A stretch of 32,018 bases of DNA from Chloroflexota bacterium. Lineage in GTDB: Bacteria; Chloroflexota; Anaerolineae; Caldilineales; Caldilineaceae. Position numbers and translations under genes: made by a program. A model generated the notes under the pieces. That model saw only the letters and a list, made by a program, of their open reading frames with translations, made no database searches and was not told the origin of the DNA. Positions 1 to 7,559 of the stretch are shown here, one piece after another (within the stretch, counting starts at the first letter, position 1; each line of letters begins with the position of its first letter). Location of the stretch: NCBI GenBank assembly GCA_024277175.1, contig JAJRVT010000392.1, forward strand, positions 1 through 32,018. The letters are read 5' to 3'.

Positions 1-339
1 CGCGCCATGTGGCTCATGCTCCAGCAGGACGAGCCGGACGACTACGTGATCGCCACCGGCGAGACCCATAGCGTGCGTGAGTTCGTGGAAGAGGCGTTCG
101 GCCACCTGGACCTGGATTGGCATGATTACGTGGCCCAGGATCCCCGCTTCTACCGCCCGGCCGAGGTCGACCTGCTGGTGGGCGACCCCACCAAGGCCCG
201 GGAGCAACTGGGTTGGGAACCCACCGTAGACTTCAAAGAACTGGTGCGCCTGATGGTGGACGCGGACATGGAAGCCCTGCAAGCCACCATCGCCAACCCG
301 GACTATGCACCGCGGCATTTGGAAGCGATTCATCGGTGA
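1..339 (+). CDS. gmd: GDP-mannose 4,6-dehydratase, C-terminal part (cut by window edge)
   Basis: The frame is open from the first base, so only the last ~112 codons are present. The residues resemble the C-terminal substrate-binding lobe of GDP-mannose 4,6-dehydratase, an extended SDR enzyme that makes GDP-4-keto-6-deoxymannose for GDP-fucose/GDP-rhamnose and surface glycans. Visible landmarks are [10 protein letters not shown], the [15 protein letters not shown] segment, the [15 protein letters not shown] segment and the [18 protein letters not shown] segment, all typical of this family near the C terminus. The stop TGA lies inside the first unit of a 16-bp tandem repeat. The last ~235 bp recur at 7270-7506 as a frameshifted copy. 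The NAD-binding and catalytic half lies outside the window, so intactness cannot be judged. Confidence 0.9.
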   Translation, partial: RAMWLMLQQDEPDDYVIATGETHSVREFVEEAFGHLDLDWHDYVAQDPRFYRPAEVDLLVGDPTKAREQLGWEPTVDFKELVRLMVDADMEALQATIANPDYAPRHLEAIHR

Positions 340-398
340 CAAGGTGACCGGATGACAAGGTGACCGGATGACAAGGTGACCGGATGACAAGGTGACCA
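335..398. repeat. Four tandem 16-bp repeats overlapping the gmd stop codon
   Basis: Unit GATGACAAGGTGACCG is repeated four times almost without change; each unit is two related octamers (TGACAAGG and TGACCGGA type). The reverse complement recurs at 461-490, so GATGACAAGGTGAC (351-364) can pair with GTCACCTTGTCATC (470-483) and fold the gmd-hydrolase gap into a long hairpin. A second small hairpin (CCCCCAA, two bases, TTGGGGG) lies at 442-457. Related octamers are found at 7504-7556, 9454-9501 and 25763-25784. Confidence 0.85.
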
Positions 399-460
399 TG
401 CGTCACGAGTCACAAGTCATCCGGTCATCTACGCCCCCCAGCCCCCAACTTTGGGGGAGA

Positions 461-490
461 TGTCATCTTGTCACCTTGTCATCTTGTCAT
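461..490. repeat. Octamer repeats (TGTCATCT type) abutting a start codon
   Basis: Consecutive octamers of the form TGTCATCT / TGTCACCT run directly into the ATG of the hydrolase at 491, leaving no recognisable Shine-Dalgarno. They are the inverse of the array at 335-398. Confidence 0.75.
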
Positions 491-1279
491 ATGCCTGTCA
501 TGCCTACTATTACCATCCACAACCAACCCCTCTTCTATCGCCAATACGACCGGGACGCGGACCCGGCGCGGCCGCCGTTGCTGCTGATCCACGGCGCAGG
601 AGGGACGCTGACCCACTGGCCGCCCCAGGTGCGCAGGCTGCCCCGGACCGCGGTCTACGCACTGGATCTGCCGGGGCATGGCAAGTCCGCCGGCCCAGGC
701 TGCACGACGATTGAGGGCTACGCAAACGTGGTCGCCAGTTTCATCCAAGCGCTGGACCTGCCGCCGGTTATGCTGGCGGGCCATTCCATGGGCGGGGCCA
801 TCGCCCAGGAGGTGGCGTTGCGCTTCCCGGAAAAGCTGGCTGGGTTGGGACTGGTCGCCACCGGCGCGCGGCTCAAAGTCTCGCCGGTGATCCTGGGCGG
901 AATCCAGACCTCATTCGACGCCACCATCGCCCGGATCGCCCAATTCGTCTACAGTCCGAATGTCACGCCGGAAATGCGGGCCGAGTACGCAACCCATCTG
1001 CAACAGACCGATCCCGCCCTCCTCTACGGTGATTTCGCCGCCTGTGACGCCTTCGACCGGCGTGGCCAACTTGCGCAGGTGCAACTGCCGACGTTGATCA
1101 TCTGCGGGACCGCGGACAAGATGACCCCGGTCAAATTTAGCCAAAGCCTGCACGACGAATTGCCGAACAGCGAATTGCATCTGATCAATGATGCGGGCCA
1201 CATGGTTATGCTTGAGCAGCCAGTTACGGTAGCCGCGCTTTTGCAGAAGTTCCTTGGGACTTGCGTTCTACGCAAGTAA
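491..1279 (+). CDS. Alpha/beta hydrolase
   Basis: A 262-aa alpha/beta-hydrolase fold enzyme of unknown substrate (esterase, lactonase or C-C hydrolase type). The oxyanion-hole HGAGG is at 34-38. The nucleophile elbow GHSMGG puts the catalytic Ser at 99. The acid is probably Asp209 in CGTADKMTPV and the base His237 in NDAGHMVMLEQP, so the triad is complete. No signal peptide is seen, so it is probably cytoplasmic. The frame is open upstream to 392, but that part is only repeat DNA; ATG 491 (or ATG 500) gives the usual family N terminus. No Shine-Dalgarno is visible because octamer repeats reach the start. It lies 151 bp after gmd on the same strand. A decayed relative with the same order behind a gmd fragment is at 9010-9331. 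Confidence 0.9.
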   Translation: MPVMPTITIHNQPLFYRQYDRDADPARPPLLLIHGAGGTLTHWPPQVRRLPRTAVYALDLPGHGKSAGPGCTTIEGYANVVASFIQALDLPPVMLAGHSMGGAIAQEVALRFPEKLAGLGLVATGARLKVSPVILGGIQTSFDATIARIAQFVYSPNVTPEMRAEYATHLQQTDPALLYGDFAACDAFDRRGQLAQVQLPTLIICGTADKMTPVKFSQSLHDELPNSELHLINDAGHMVMLEQPVTVAALLQKFLGTCVLRK

Positions 1280-1377
1280 AGTCGCGCAGGACGCGATTGT
1301 CGGCGATGTGGGCCAACATCTCGGCGACGAGGATTCATGTGATGAAGCGCTCAACAACTTCTGCAGTCGTCGAGCAT

Positions 1378-3570
1378 CTATTCAACCGGACACGCGTCCA
1401 CATGCAAATACTGCTGGCACTCCTCAGTCTTCAGCGAGCGGGTAACGCGGGCTTCCCCAAGGGCGATTAGGTCTTCCAAGTCTAAAACCCATTCGCGCAT
1501 CGTAAAATCAGAACCGGCGCTGATCAGGCTCTTGCCGTCCGGACTGAAGTCAAGCCCAAAAATAGCATCAGTATGACCTGTTAAAAGCAGCAAGAGCTCG
1601 CCAGTTGAGGCATCCCAATATTTTATTGTCGCATCTCCGCCCGTTGTCGCCAGATTACTCCAGTCAGCGTTAAACACCATGGAATTGATCCCACTATTGT
1701 GCGCCTTGAAATTCAGCAACTCTTCGTTATTGTCCAGGTCCCATATTTTTACAACGCCATCCGTGCTCGAGGTGGCTAGCTTCGTTCCATCCGGACTAAA
1801 AATAACAGTACTAATCCTTCCTTCATTCTCTAAAACTGAAAGCAGTTCGCTGCCGTCTCTATTCCAAAATTCGACAGTGTAATTCGCGCCAATCGCCAGC
1901 CGCTCTCCATCCGGACTGTAGTCAATCGCCCACACACCAGGGAAAGTATTTTCGTACTCAATCGTCGATACCGGAACGCCTGAACTCAAATCCCAAATAA
2001 TGACAATGGGGAGGTCGCTCCCGCTCGTAGCCAGATAGCTTCCATCCGGGCTAAAAGTGACATTGTTGACCCATCTTTCACGCCCGCTGAGGGTCATCAG
2101 CTCCTCGCCCGTCTGCGCATCCCAAATTTTGGCCGTCGTGTCATCGCTGCCGGTAGCGATAAGATCACCGTCAGGGCTGAATTCGATCCCACCAATCCAA
2201 TCACTGTGCCCTTCCAAAGTTTGCAGCAGTTCTCCCGATTCGGCCTCCCAGATCCAGATTGGGCCAAAATAACTTCCGGCAACAATGCGACTGCCATCGG
2301 GGCTAAATTTTACGCGCGAGGCGCCGTCGTGTTCAAATGTCAGCAGCTCATAGCTGGGGCCGATATCCCATATTCTGGCTGTACCATCATAACTTGAAGT
2401 GACTAATTGGCTCCCATCCGGCATAAACTCAAGGCGCCTAACCCGGTCGTCATGACCATTCAAGGTTAACAGCTCATCGCCGGAAGCCAGATCCCATAAT
2501 TTGGCCTTGCCATCGGCGCCGGCGGTGGCCAACTGTGTGCCATCCGGGCTAAAGGCGACCGCCCAGGCTTCTGATGTGCTAACAGGCTGGTTTAGTATTT
2601 CCTCTCCAGATACGCTGTCCCACACGGCCAATAGGCCATCATCATTCACCCCGGCCACCAGGGTTCCATCCGGGCTGAACGCAGTCCCAACAACCTCAGC
2701 CACTTGGTCAAAGTTACCAAAATCACCAGAGAAAGCCAGCAGTTCCCGCCCGCTGGCCGTATCCCAAATTTTGGCGCTCCCGTCAGTGCTGCCAGATATC
2801 AGGCGCGATCCATCGGGGCTGAATTTGATGTCGGAGATCCAATCCGAATGGGCGGCGATAGAGAGTATTTCACTACCTGATTCCAAATTCCAGAACTTTA
2901 TAGAGCCTTCCTCTCCGGCAGTAGCCAACAGGATCCCATCGGGGCTAAAGGTGACTGCTCCTACTTCCCCATCATGACCATTGATCTGGAGCAGTTCTTC
3001 TCCGGTATCAATATCCCAAATCCTCACCGTATTATCGCTTCTGACTGTAGCCACACGCTGTCCATCTGGGCTAACGGCAATACCGCCGGCGCCTTTATTA
3101 CGGCTGTCAAAAGTGAGTAGTTCTTCCCCAGTGACTGCATCCCAGACTCTCGCAACCCCCTTATCATCTGAGAATGGGGTATCCATTGTGATAATTCGCC
3201 GGCCATCTGGCGTGATGGCTAACCCGCCAAATTTCTCCGTACCCGCTCCTAAAACCAGGCGCGTCCGCGAGGCGGGGATGGCCCTGTGCAGCGCTTCTTC
3301 CGCCTCCTGGGTGTGCGTGACGGAAAGCGCCTCCAGGGCCAGCAGGACGCTCAACTCGGGGTCAATTTCAAGGGTGTTTAGGGCGGCCAAAGCCAGCTCG
3401 CGTGAGGTTGTCAGCCGGGTTTGTTCTTCGGCCGCCAACCGAGCTTCGTTCGCTTCGGCTTCTCGTGTCGCCGCCAACTGGGAATTTTGTTCCGCCACTT
3501 GAGCATTTTCACCCGATTGTTGGGCAAAAAATAAGGCGGCGATTGCCAATAATAGGGCGAGCACCACCAC
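1378..3570 (-). CDS. WD40 double-propeller part of a split SARP-kinase-STAND-WD40 protein
   Basis: This is the C-terminal part of the giant regulator that begins at 6726. It is in the same frame as the upstream part, separated only by TAG at 3622-3624 and 17 sense codons. It starts with a hydrophobic helix (VVVLALLLAIAALFFAQQ), a charged coiled stretch rich in Glu, Ala and Arg, and the ELSVLLALEAL motif usual between STAND and WD40 parts. Then come 14 repeats, each with a (S/T)PDG turn and a W(D/N/E) strand end, enough for two seven-bladed propellers that bind proteins or ligands. It ends in a Cys-containing tail and its own TAG stop. The GTG at 3570 has no Shine-Dalgarno, so independent translation is doubtful. 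GC content is visibly lower than in pheT or apbE. Confidence 0.85.
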   Translation of the reverse strand: MVVLALLLAIAALFFAQQSGENAQVAEQNSQLAATREAEANEARLAAEEQTRLTTSRELALAALNTLEIDPELSVLLALEALSVTHTQEAEEALHRAIPASRTRLVLGAGTEKFGGLAITPDGRRIITMDTPFSDDKGVARVWDAVTGEELLTFDSRNKGAGGIAVSPDGQRVATVRSDNTVRIWDIDTGEELLQINGHDGEVGAVTFSPDGILLATAGEEGSIKFWNLESGSEILSIAAHSDWISDIKFSPDGSRLISGSTDGSAKIWDTASGRELLAFSGDFGNFDQVAEVVGTAFSPDGTLVAGVNDDGLLAVWDSVSGEEILNQPVSTSEAWAVAFSPDGTQLATAGADGKAKLWDLASGDELLTLNGHDDRVRRLEFMPDGSQLVTSSYDGTARIWDIGPSYELLTFEHDGASRVKFSPDGSRIVAGSYFGPIWIWEAESGELLQTLEGHSDWIGGIEFSPDGDLIATGSDDTTAKIWDAQTGEELMTLSGRERWVNNVTFSPDGSYLATSGSDLPIVIIWDLSSGVPVSTIEYENTFPGVWAIDYSPDGERLAIGANYTVEFWNRDGSELLSVLENEGRISTVIFSPDGTKLATSSTDGVVKIWDLDNNEELLNFKAHNSGINSMVFNADWSNLATTGGDATIKYWDASTGELLLLLTGHTDAIFGLDFSPDGKSLISAGSDFTMREWVLDLEDLIALGEARVTRSLKTEECQQYLHVDACPVE

Positions 3571-3621
3571 GCCAGAAAGGATATAGGCGCGGCGGCGTAG
3601 GTTTTGTGTGGCCGCAACCTG

Positions 3622-3624
3622 CTA
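3622..3624 (-). other. In-frame amber codon splitting the giant regulator
   Basis: The complement of CTA is a TAG in the frame shared by 3622-6726 and 1378-3570. The residues on both sides (HQRAE, then QVAATQNLRRRAY) read as one uninterrupted linker, and the next base is C. One base change from CAG or GAG would restore the full protein. Confidence 0.85.
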
Positions 3625-6600
3625 CTCCGCACGCTGATGTTCGGTCTCAACCAGTTGTCTGGCCGTCTCCAACTCGCGTGCTTGGCGAGTCGCCTCTTCC
3701 GCTTGACGCGCTTCACGAGCAGCGATGCTGTCCACGAGATAGGCCTGCTCATCCGCGGTCAGGGCCACTGTTGTCGAAGTGGCCCAGCCTTCATATTGGC
3801 TCAACCGCGCCCCGCGCAAGAGGTAGCCCGGATTCTGGTCCGACGATTGCCATTCGGCCACGGCCGCAGCTAGCAACCGTTGCAAACGTACATCATCCCG
3901 GCTCTCTTCCAGCCAGGTGCGCAGTCGATTCCATTCGCGCAACAATGCCTCGTGAGCCACCTCCACGGTCGGCTGACGGGTCAGCGGATCGTGGTCAAAG
4001 GTCAGCAAACGCGCCGTCCCAAACTGATTGATGATGTCCTCAAAAGACGCTTCATCATTCAGATTCTGCTCATCGACTAGATCGAGCGCTGCCAGTTCGG
4101 AGAGGAGAACACGACGGCGCGTATCTTCGACGCCTTCACCCAACGTCACCAGGCGTAGGAAAAATTGGCGCGTGGCCGCTTGTTCGGACGGCGACAGGCT
4201 GGCATAGATTTCATCCGCCCGGCGCGGCAACGCACCTAACACTCCGCCGATGTCGTCGAACGCCTGGCGCTCAATTTGGCTGCCGGAACGGGCGTCGAAC
4301 AATTCCATCAATGCGTACTGCAACAGGGGCAAGGCCCCCGGCTGGTCATGCACTTCCGCCACAATGGCCGACAGCACAGTGTCTTCAAATTCGACGCCAA
4401 TCCGCCGCGCCGGTTCCTGGATGGCCCAGGTCAATTCATCCTGGTTCAACGGCAGCACCAGTTCTGTGTGTTGCTTGACCAACTCGGCGAGCGACTGAAC
4501 TTGCAGTGGCCGATCATAGAAATCGGCGCGCAAGGTGATGATCACGTGCAGTGGGCTGCGCGGTGCAGAGATCGCGGCTATCAGGCTAACAAGGAAGTAT
4601 GTTCTTCGTTCCGGATCTGTCTGACTCCACAGTTCCTCGAACTGATCGATGACCAACAGCAGTTGGGCATCTTCTTCATCGGGTAAGATTCGGCGGATGG
4701 TGCGCAACATGCCGCGTGGATCGCGTTGCATTGGCTCCACCAGGCTGGGCGGCGGATCGACTGCAACCGGCCATAGGGCCAGTTCCAGTTCCTCTAATGG
4801 ATGCGCACCCGGTGTCATCTCGGCCATAAACCACTGTTCTGAACCCGGAATGGCGCCCTGGCGCAAAGCGGGAATCACACCTGCTTTCACCACGCTGGAT
4901 TTGCCGCTGCCGCTGGGACCGACAACGGCCAGAAAACGGCTTTCACTCAAATGCTCCAGTAATTGGCCGATAAGGTTGTCTCGGCCGTAGAAGTCCAGGG
5001 CGTCCGATTCCTGGAATGCACGCAGGCCCTTGTACGGATTGGTGACATCGACGGGAACGGGCGGTTGCGCAATGATGGTGGCCAGATCCAGGCGACCGGT
5101 AACGGATTGACGGAACGCTTCGGCAAAGGCCAAGACATCTGGAAAGCGGTCAGCAGGCTCTTTGGCCGTCGCCTGCTGAATCACGGCGTCGATCTGGGGC
5201 GAGAGATCGGGCCGACTGTCGCACACAAGGGGCAGTGGTGTGGACAGGTGATTTTGGATGACGGTGATCAGCGGCACATCCGGGAAGGGTTTTTCGCCCG
5301 TCAAGACCTCGTAGAGCACCGCCCCCAGACTGTAGATGTCCGACCGGGGGCTGACCAGGGCTTCCTGGATCTGTTCCGGAGAGATGTAATCCGGCGTGCT
5401 CAACAGTTCACCGTCAATGATGCCCAGATTGTCGTTTTGCAGGTCTTTGGCAATGCCGAAATCGGAGAGGTAGGCGTTGCCATCTTCGTCGAAGAGGATG
5501 TTTGCCGGTTTGATGTCGCGGTGGACGATGTCTTGACTGTGGGCAGCCGCCAGGGCCGACGCGATCTGGTCCAGCAATTTTTGTGTTCGTTCCAGGGACC
5601 ACGGCCCTTGCGCCAACGCCGTCAGCAGGTTGCCGCCGCGCAGCAGGCGCATGACCAGATAGGCGCCGTCCGGGTCGCGCCAGAAGTCGTAGATGGGCAC
5701 GATGTGAGGATGTTCCAGCCGGGCAATTGTCTGCGCCTCGGCTTCGAAGCGGCGAATGAAGTCAGGGTCATTGGCATAGCGGCGACGGATAATCTTGACT
5801 GCCACTTCACGGCCAATGACCGGCTGCATGGATCGATGAATGACACCGTACGCGCCCGACCCGATCTCTTCCTGTAGCTCGTAGCCGCGCACACCCTGCT
5901 CGCGCAACGAATCGAGTCGCAGGTCTCCGGTCAGTATCTGTTCATAAAGTTCCGTGGTGCGGGCGGAGGGTTCCATCCCCAGTTCGTCGTTGAACAGGCG
6001 ACGACACCGTTCATAGACAGACATCGCTTCATTGCGTTGTCCGTTGCGCGCCAGGATCTCCATCAACTGCTGATAGGCGCTTTCGCGGAAATCGTCAAGT
6101 GCCAGTTGGCGTTCGGCGTGGGCTTGAGCGGCCGCATAGGCTTGTTGGCGAATGGCGATGGCCGTCAGGATTTCCAGGGCGTCGAGTGTTCTTCGTAGAT
6201 ATTTCTGCCGCTCGATCTCCGCCCACTCTTCAAACTCGTTGCTGTCCTCTAAATAGAAATCGGCCAAAAAATGTCCTGTGTAGAGGTCTGTGACCGCTTC
6301 GAGATTCTCCTGGCATTGATTGCAGGTTAACAAGCTGTGATGATCGTGGGCTTGAACTTGTTCCAATAGAGCGCTGAACTGGCTGGTGTCGATCACAATT
6401 TGGGCATCCGGATTGATCCGGATGGTGTGGCGGTTGGCCAAGAGCAACGGCACGGCTTCATCCGCGCCGCTTGTATCACCTCTTTCAAAATCCGGGATCG
6501 CTTTGCGCAGATGGAACAACACCTGACGCAGATTGGTGCGGGCCGATGTGTCCGGCATGCCAGGCCAGAGCAACGTCATCAGCGTCTCTCGGCGATGGGC

Positions 6601-6726
6601 GGTTTCCGGTTCAGCCGCCAGATAGACAAGCAATGCCACCACTTTCCGTGTCCGAAAGTCAGAAATTGGTTCGTCGTCCAACACAATCTGCAGCGGGTCA
6701 AAGAGAGAAATCTGCAGTTGTCCCAT
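3622..6726 (-). CDS. SARP-type regulator fused to Ser/Thr kinase and STAND NTPase
   Basis: A 1,034-aa N-terminal part of a signalling protein. Order: winged-helix OmpR/SARP DNA-binding domain (about 5-80), BTAD helical repeats (about 145-265), a eukaryotic-like Ser/Thr kinase (about 282-545) with Gly loop GSGAYG, VAVK lysine 311, HRDIKPAN (Asp404) and DFG at 422, and a STAND-type NTPase from about 565 with YKGLRAF, Walker A GPSGSGKSS (Lys609) and Walker B LLLVIDQFEE. Kinase and ATPase residues look intact. SARPs bind direct repeats near -10 elements; the kinase would add phospho-control and the STAND part energy-dependent oligomerisation. ATG 6726 is preferred over GTG 6744 because AAGGGTGTGG precedes it and the SARP fold starts there. 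It ends at the amber codon just before the membrane helix. Kinase insertion between the SARP and STAND parts is uncommon. Confidence 0.9.
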   Translation of the reverse strand: MGQLQISLFDPLQIVLDDEPISDFRTRKVVALLVYLAAEPETAHRRETLMTLLWPGMPDTSARTNLRQVLFHLRKAIPDFERGDTSGADEAVPLLLANRHTIRINPDAQIVIDTSQFSALLEQVQAHDHHSLLTCNQCQENLEAVTDLYTGHFLADFYLEDSNEFEEWAEIERQKYLRRTLDALEILTAIAIRQQAYAAAQAHAERQLALDDFRESAYQQLMEILARNGQRNEAMSVYERCRRLFNDELGMEPSARTTELYEQILTGDLRLDSLREQGVRGYELQEEIGSGAYGVIHRSMQPVIGREVAVKIIRRRYANDPDFIRRFEAEAQTIARLEHPHIVPIYDFWRDPDGAYLVMRLLRGGNLLTALAQGPWSLERTQKLLDQIASALAAAHSQDIVHRDIKPANILFDEDGNAYLSDFGIAKDLQNDNLGIIDGELLSTPDYISPEQIQEALVSPRSDIYSLGAVLYEVLTGEKPFPDVPLITVIQNHLSTPLPLVCDSRPDLSPQIDAVIQQATAKEPADRFPDVLAFAEAFRQSVTGRLDLATIIAQPPVPVDVTNPYKGLRAFQESDALDFYGRDNLIGQLLEHLSESRFLAVVGPSGSGKSSVVKAGVIPALRQGAIPGSEQWFMAEMTPGAHPLEELELALWPVAVDPPPSLVEPMQRDPRGMLRTIRRILPDEEDAQLLLVIDQFEELWSQTDPERRTYFLVSLIAAISAPRSPLHVIITLRADFYDRPLQVQSLAELVKQHTELVLPLNQDELTWAIQEPARRIGVEFEDTVLSAIVAEVHDQPGALPLLQYALMELFDARSGSQIERQAFDDIGGVLGALPRRADEIYASLSPSEQAATRQFFLRLVTLGEGVEDTRRRVLLSELAALDLVDEQNLNDEASFEDIINQFGTARLLTFDHDPLTRQPTVEVAHEALLREWNRLRTWLEESRDDVRLQRLLAAAVAEWQSSDQNPGYLLRGARLSQYEGWATSTTVALTADEQAYLVDSIAAREARQAEEATRQARELETARQLVETEHQRAE

Positions 6727-6840
6727 AGAATCCACACCCTTCACTCAAATTCAATACGGCAATCTCTGTCCAAATCTTCCGCGGTTCTCAGCCCAAATCA
6801 GGCATAAAAACGATGGGACCTCGCCATGTTAACACAGAAT

Positions 6841-6866
6841 CGTTAGCAGTGGGACAAATGCTAACG
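6841..6866. promoter_or_regulatory. Perfect 8-bp inverted repeat upstream of the SARP gene
   Basis: CGTTAGCA (6841-6848) and TGCTAACG (6859-6866) are exact reverse complements with a 10-bp spacer, centre to centre 18 bp, as for a dimeric regulator. A palindromic GTTAAC lies just upstream at 6828. It sits 115 bp upstream of the SARP start, in the gap between the divergent genes. It could act on either one; a role as operator is inference. Confidence 0.4.
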
Positions 6867-6925
6867 GTTTGGGCCGATTTGTTAACGGTTATGAAACGGC
6901 CCGCAAACGGCGGCTGGGCAATACT
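6862..6925 (+). promoter_or_regulatory. Candidate SARP-dependent promoter (AACGG direct repeats plus -10)
   Basis: AACGG occurs at 6863, 6884, 6895 and 6906, spaced 21, 11 and 11 bp, all in the same orientation; the first two extend to TAACGGTT. Nine bases after the last repeat is AATACT (6920-6925), a plausible -10 box, with no good -35. SARP family members are known to bind heptamer direct repeats at 11- or 22-bp period, with the last repeat about 8 bp from -10. It points at the small gene at 7052. The remaining bases from 6727 to 7051 hold no gene that I can support. Confidence 0.45.
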
Positions 6926-7051
6926 GATGGCGTCCGGTTTCATTTCCCAACCAGACTTGGGACCGGAAAAAGAAAATCTCATCAACGTGAGCCAAACGGC
7001 TCCAGATAGGAAATAGTCTATCACTCTGTTTTGATTCCTAAGGAGGAAGCT

Positions 7052-7264
7052 ATGTTTACCGGACGAGATGAACTTGTGCGCCACGAGCAGAATAAAGATG
7101 CAATCCGACGGGCTGAAGCTCACCGATTGGCCAAGCAGGTATCCCAACCCGGCAGGAATTTTGCTTTCATAACCGACAAATTCGTTTGGCTATACAGTAG
7201 GCTTTTCCGTTTCAAATCCACCTCTGACATAGAGAATCAATCGCTAGGATCCGAACATGGTTAA
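7052..7264 (+). CDS. Small protein of unknown function (70 aa)
   Basis: This short gene has the best Shine-Dalgarno in the window: AAGGAGG ending about 6 nt before ATG 7052. The product starts [16 protein letters not shown], is rich in charged residues in its first half (Arg, Lys, Glu, His), has a short aromatic/hydrophobic patch ([16 protein letters not shown]) and ends in a polar tail. No known domain is recognised. It lies divergent from the SARP regulator, behind the candidate SARP promoter, and so could be its direct target. Its last bases run to within 6 bp of the gmd remnant, so the natural C terminus may have been changed by the rearrangement that brought that remnant in. The strong ribosome-binding site argues that it is real; function unknown. 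Confidence 0.6.
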   Translation: MFTGRDELVRHEQNKDAIRRAEAHRLAKQVSQPGRNFAFITDKFVWLYSRLFRFKSTSDIENQSLGSEHG

Positions 7265-7269
7265 ACTAA

Positions 7270-7506
7270 CACTGGACCTGGACTGGCATGATTACGTGGC
7301 CCAGGATCCCCGCTTCTATCGCCCGGCCGAGGTCGACCTGCTGGTGGGCGACCCCCACCAAGGCCCGGGAGCAACTGGGCTGGGAGCCGACCGTGGATTT
7401 CAAAGAACTGGTGCGCCTGATGGTGGACGCGGACATGGAAGCCCTGCAGGCCACCATCGCCAACCTGGACTATGCGCCACGTCATTTAGAAGCGATTCAT
7501 CGATGA
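7270..7506 (+). pseudogene. Decayed copy of the gmd 3' end
   Basis: About 236 bp match positions 106-339 at roughly 94% by eye, ending with the same HLEAIHR and TGA. One extra C in the run at about 7351-7355 shifts the frame, so the copy cannot encode the domain. Most other differences fall in third codon positions, which suggests the copy was under coding selection before the frameshift. It has no start codon of its own and no 5' part of gmd. Confidence 0.9.
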
Positions 7507-7556
7507 CAAGATGACAGGGTGACTCGTGACACGCCGTCATCTTGTCACCCTGTCAC
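7504..7556. repeat. Octamer repeats forming a hairpin between convergent ends
   Basis: Octamers related to TGACAAGA run in one direction and then invert: TGACAAGATGAC (from about 7505) pairs with GTCATCTTGTCA (from 7536) across a 20-base loop. It lies between the gmd remnant (+) and the 3' end of the minus-strand gene ending at 7560, so it may act as a two-way stop signal, though there is no T run. Confidence 0.6.
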
Positions 7557-7559
7557 TCC

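Noticed and set aside
1280-1377. Possible small gene between hydrolase and WD40 gene
   Set aside because: Short frames in the 98-bp gap have no ribosome site and no family resemblance.
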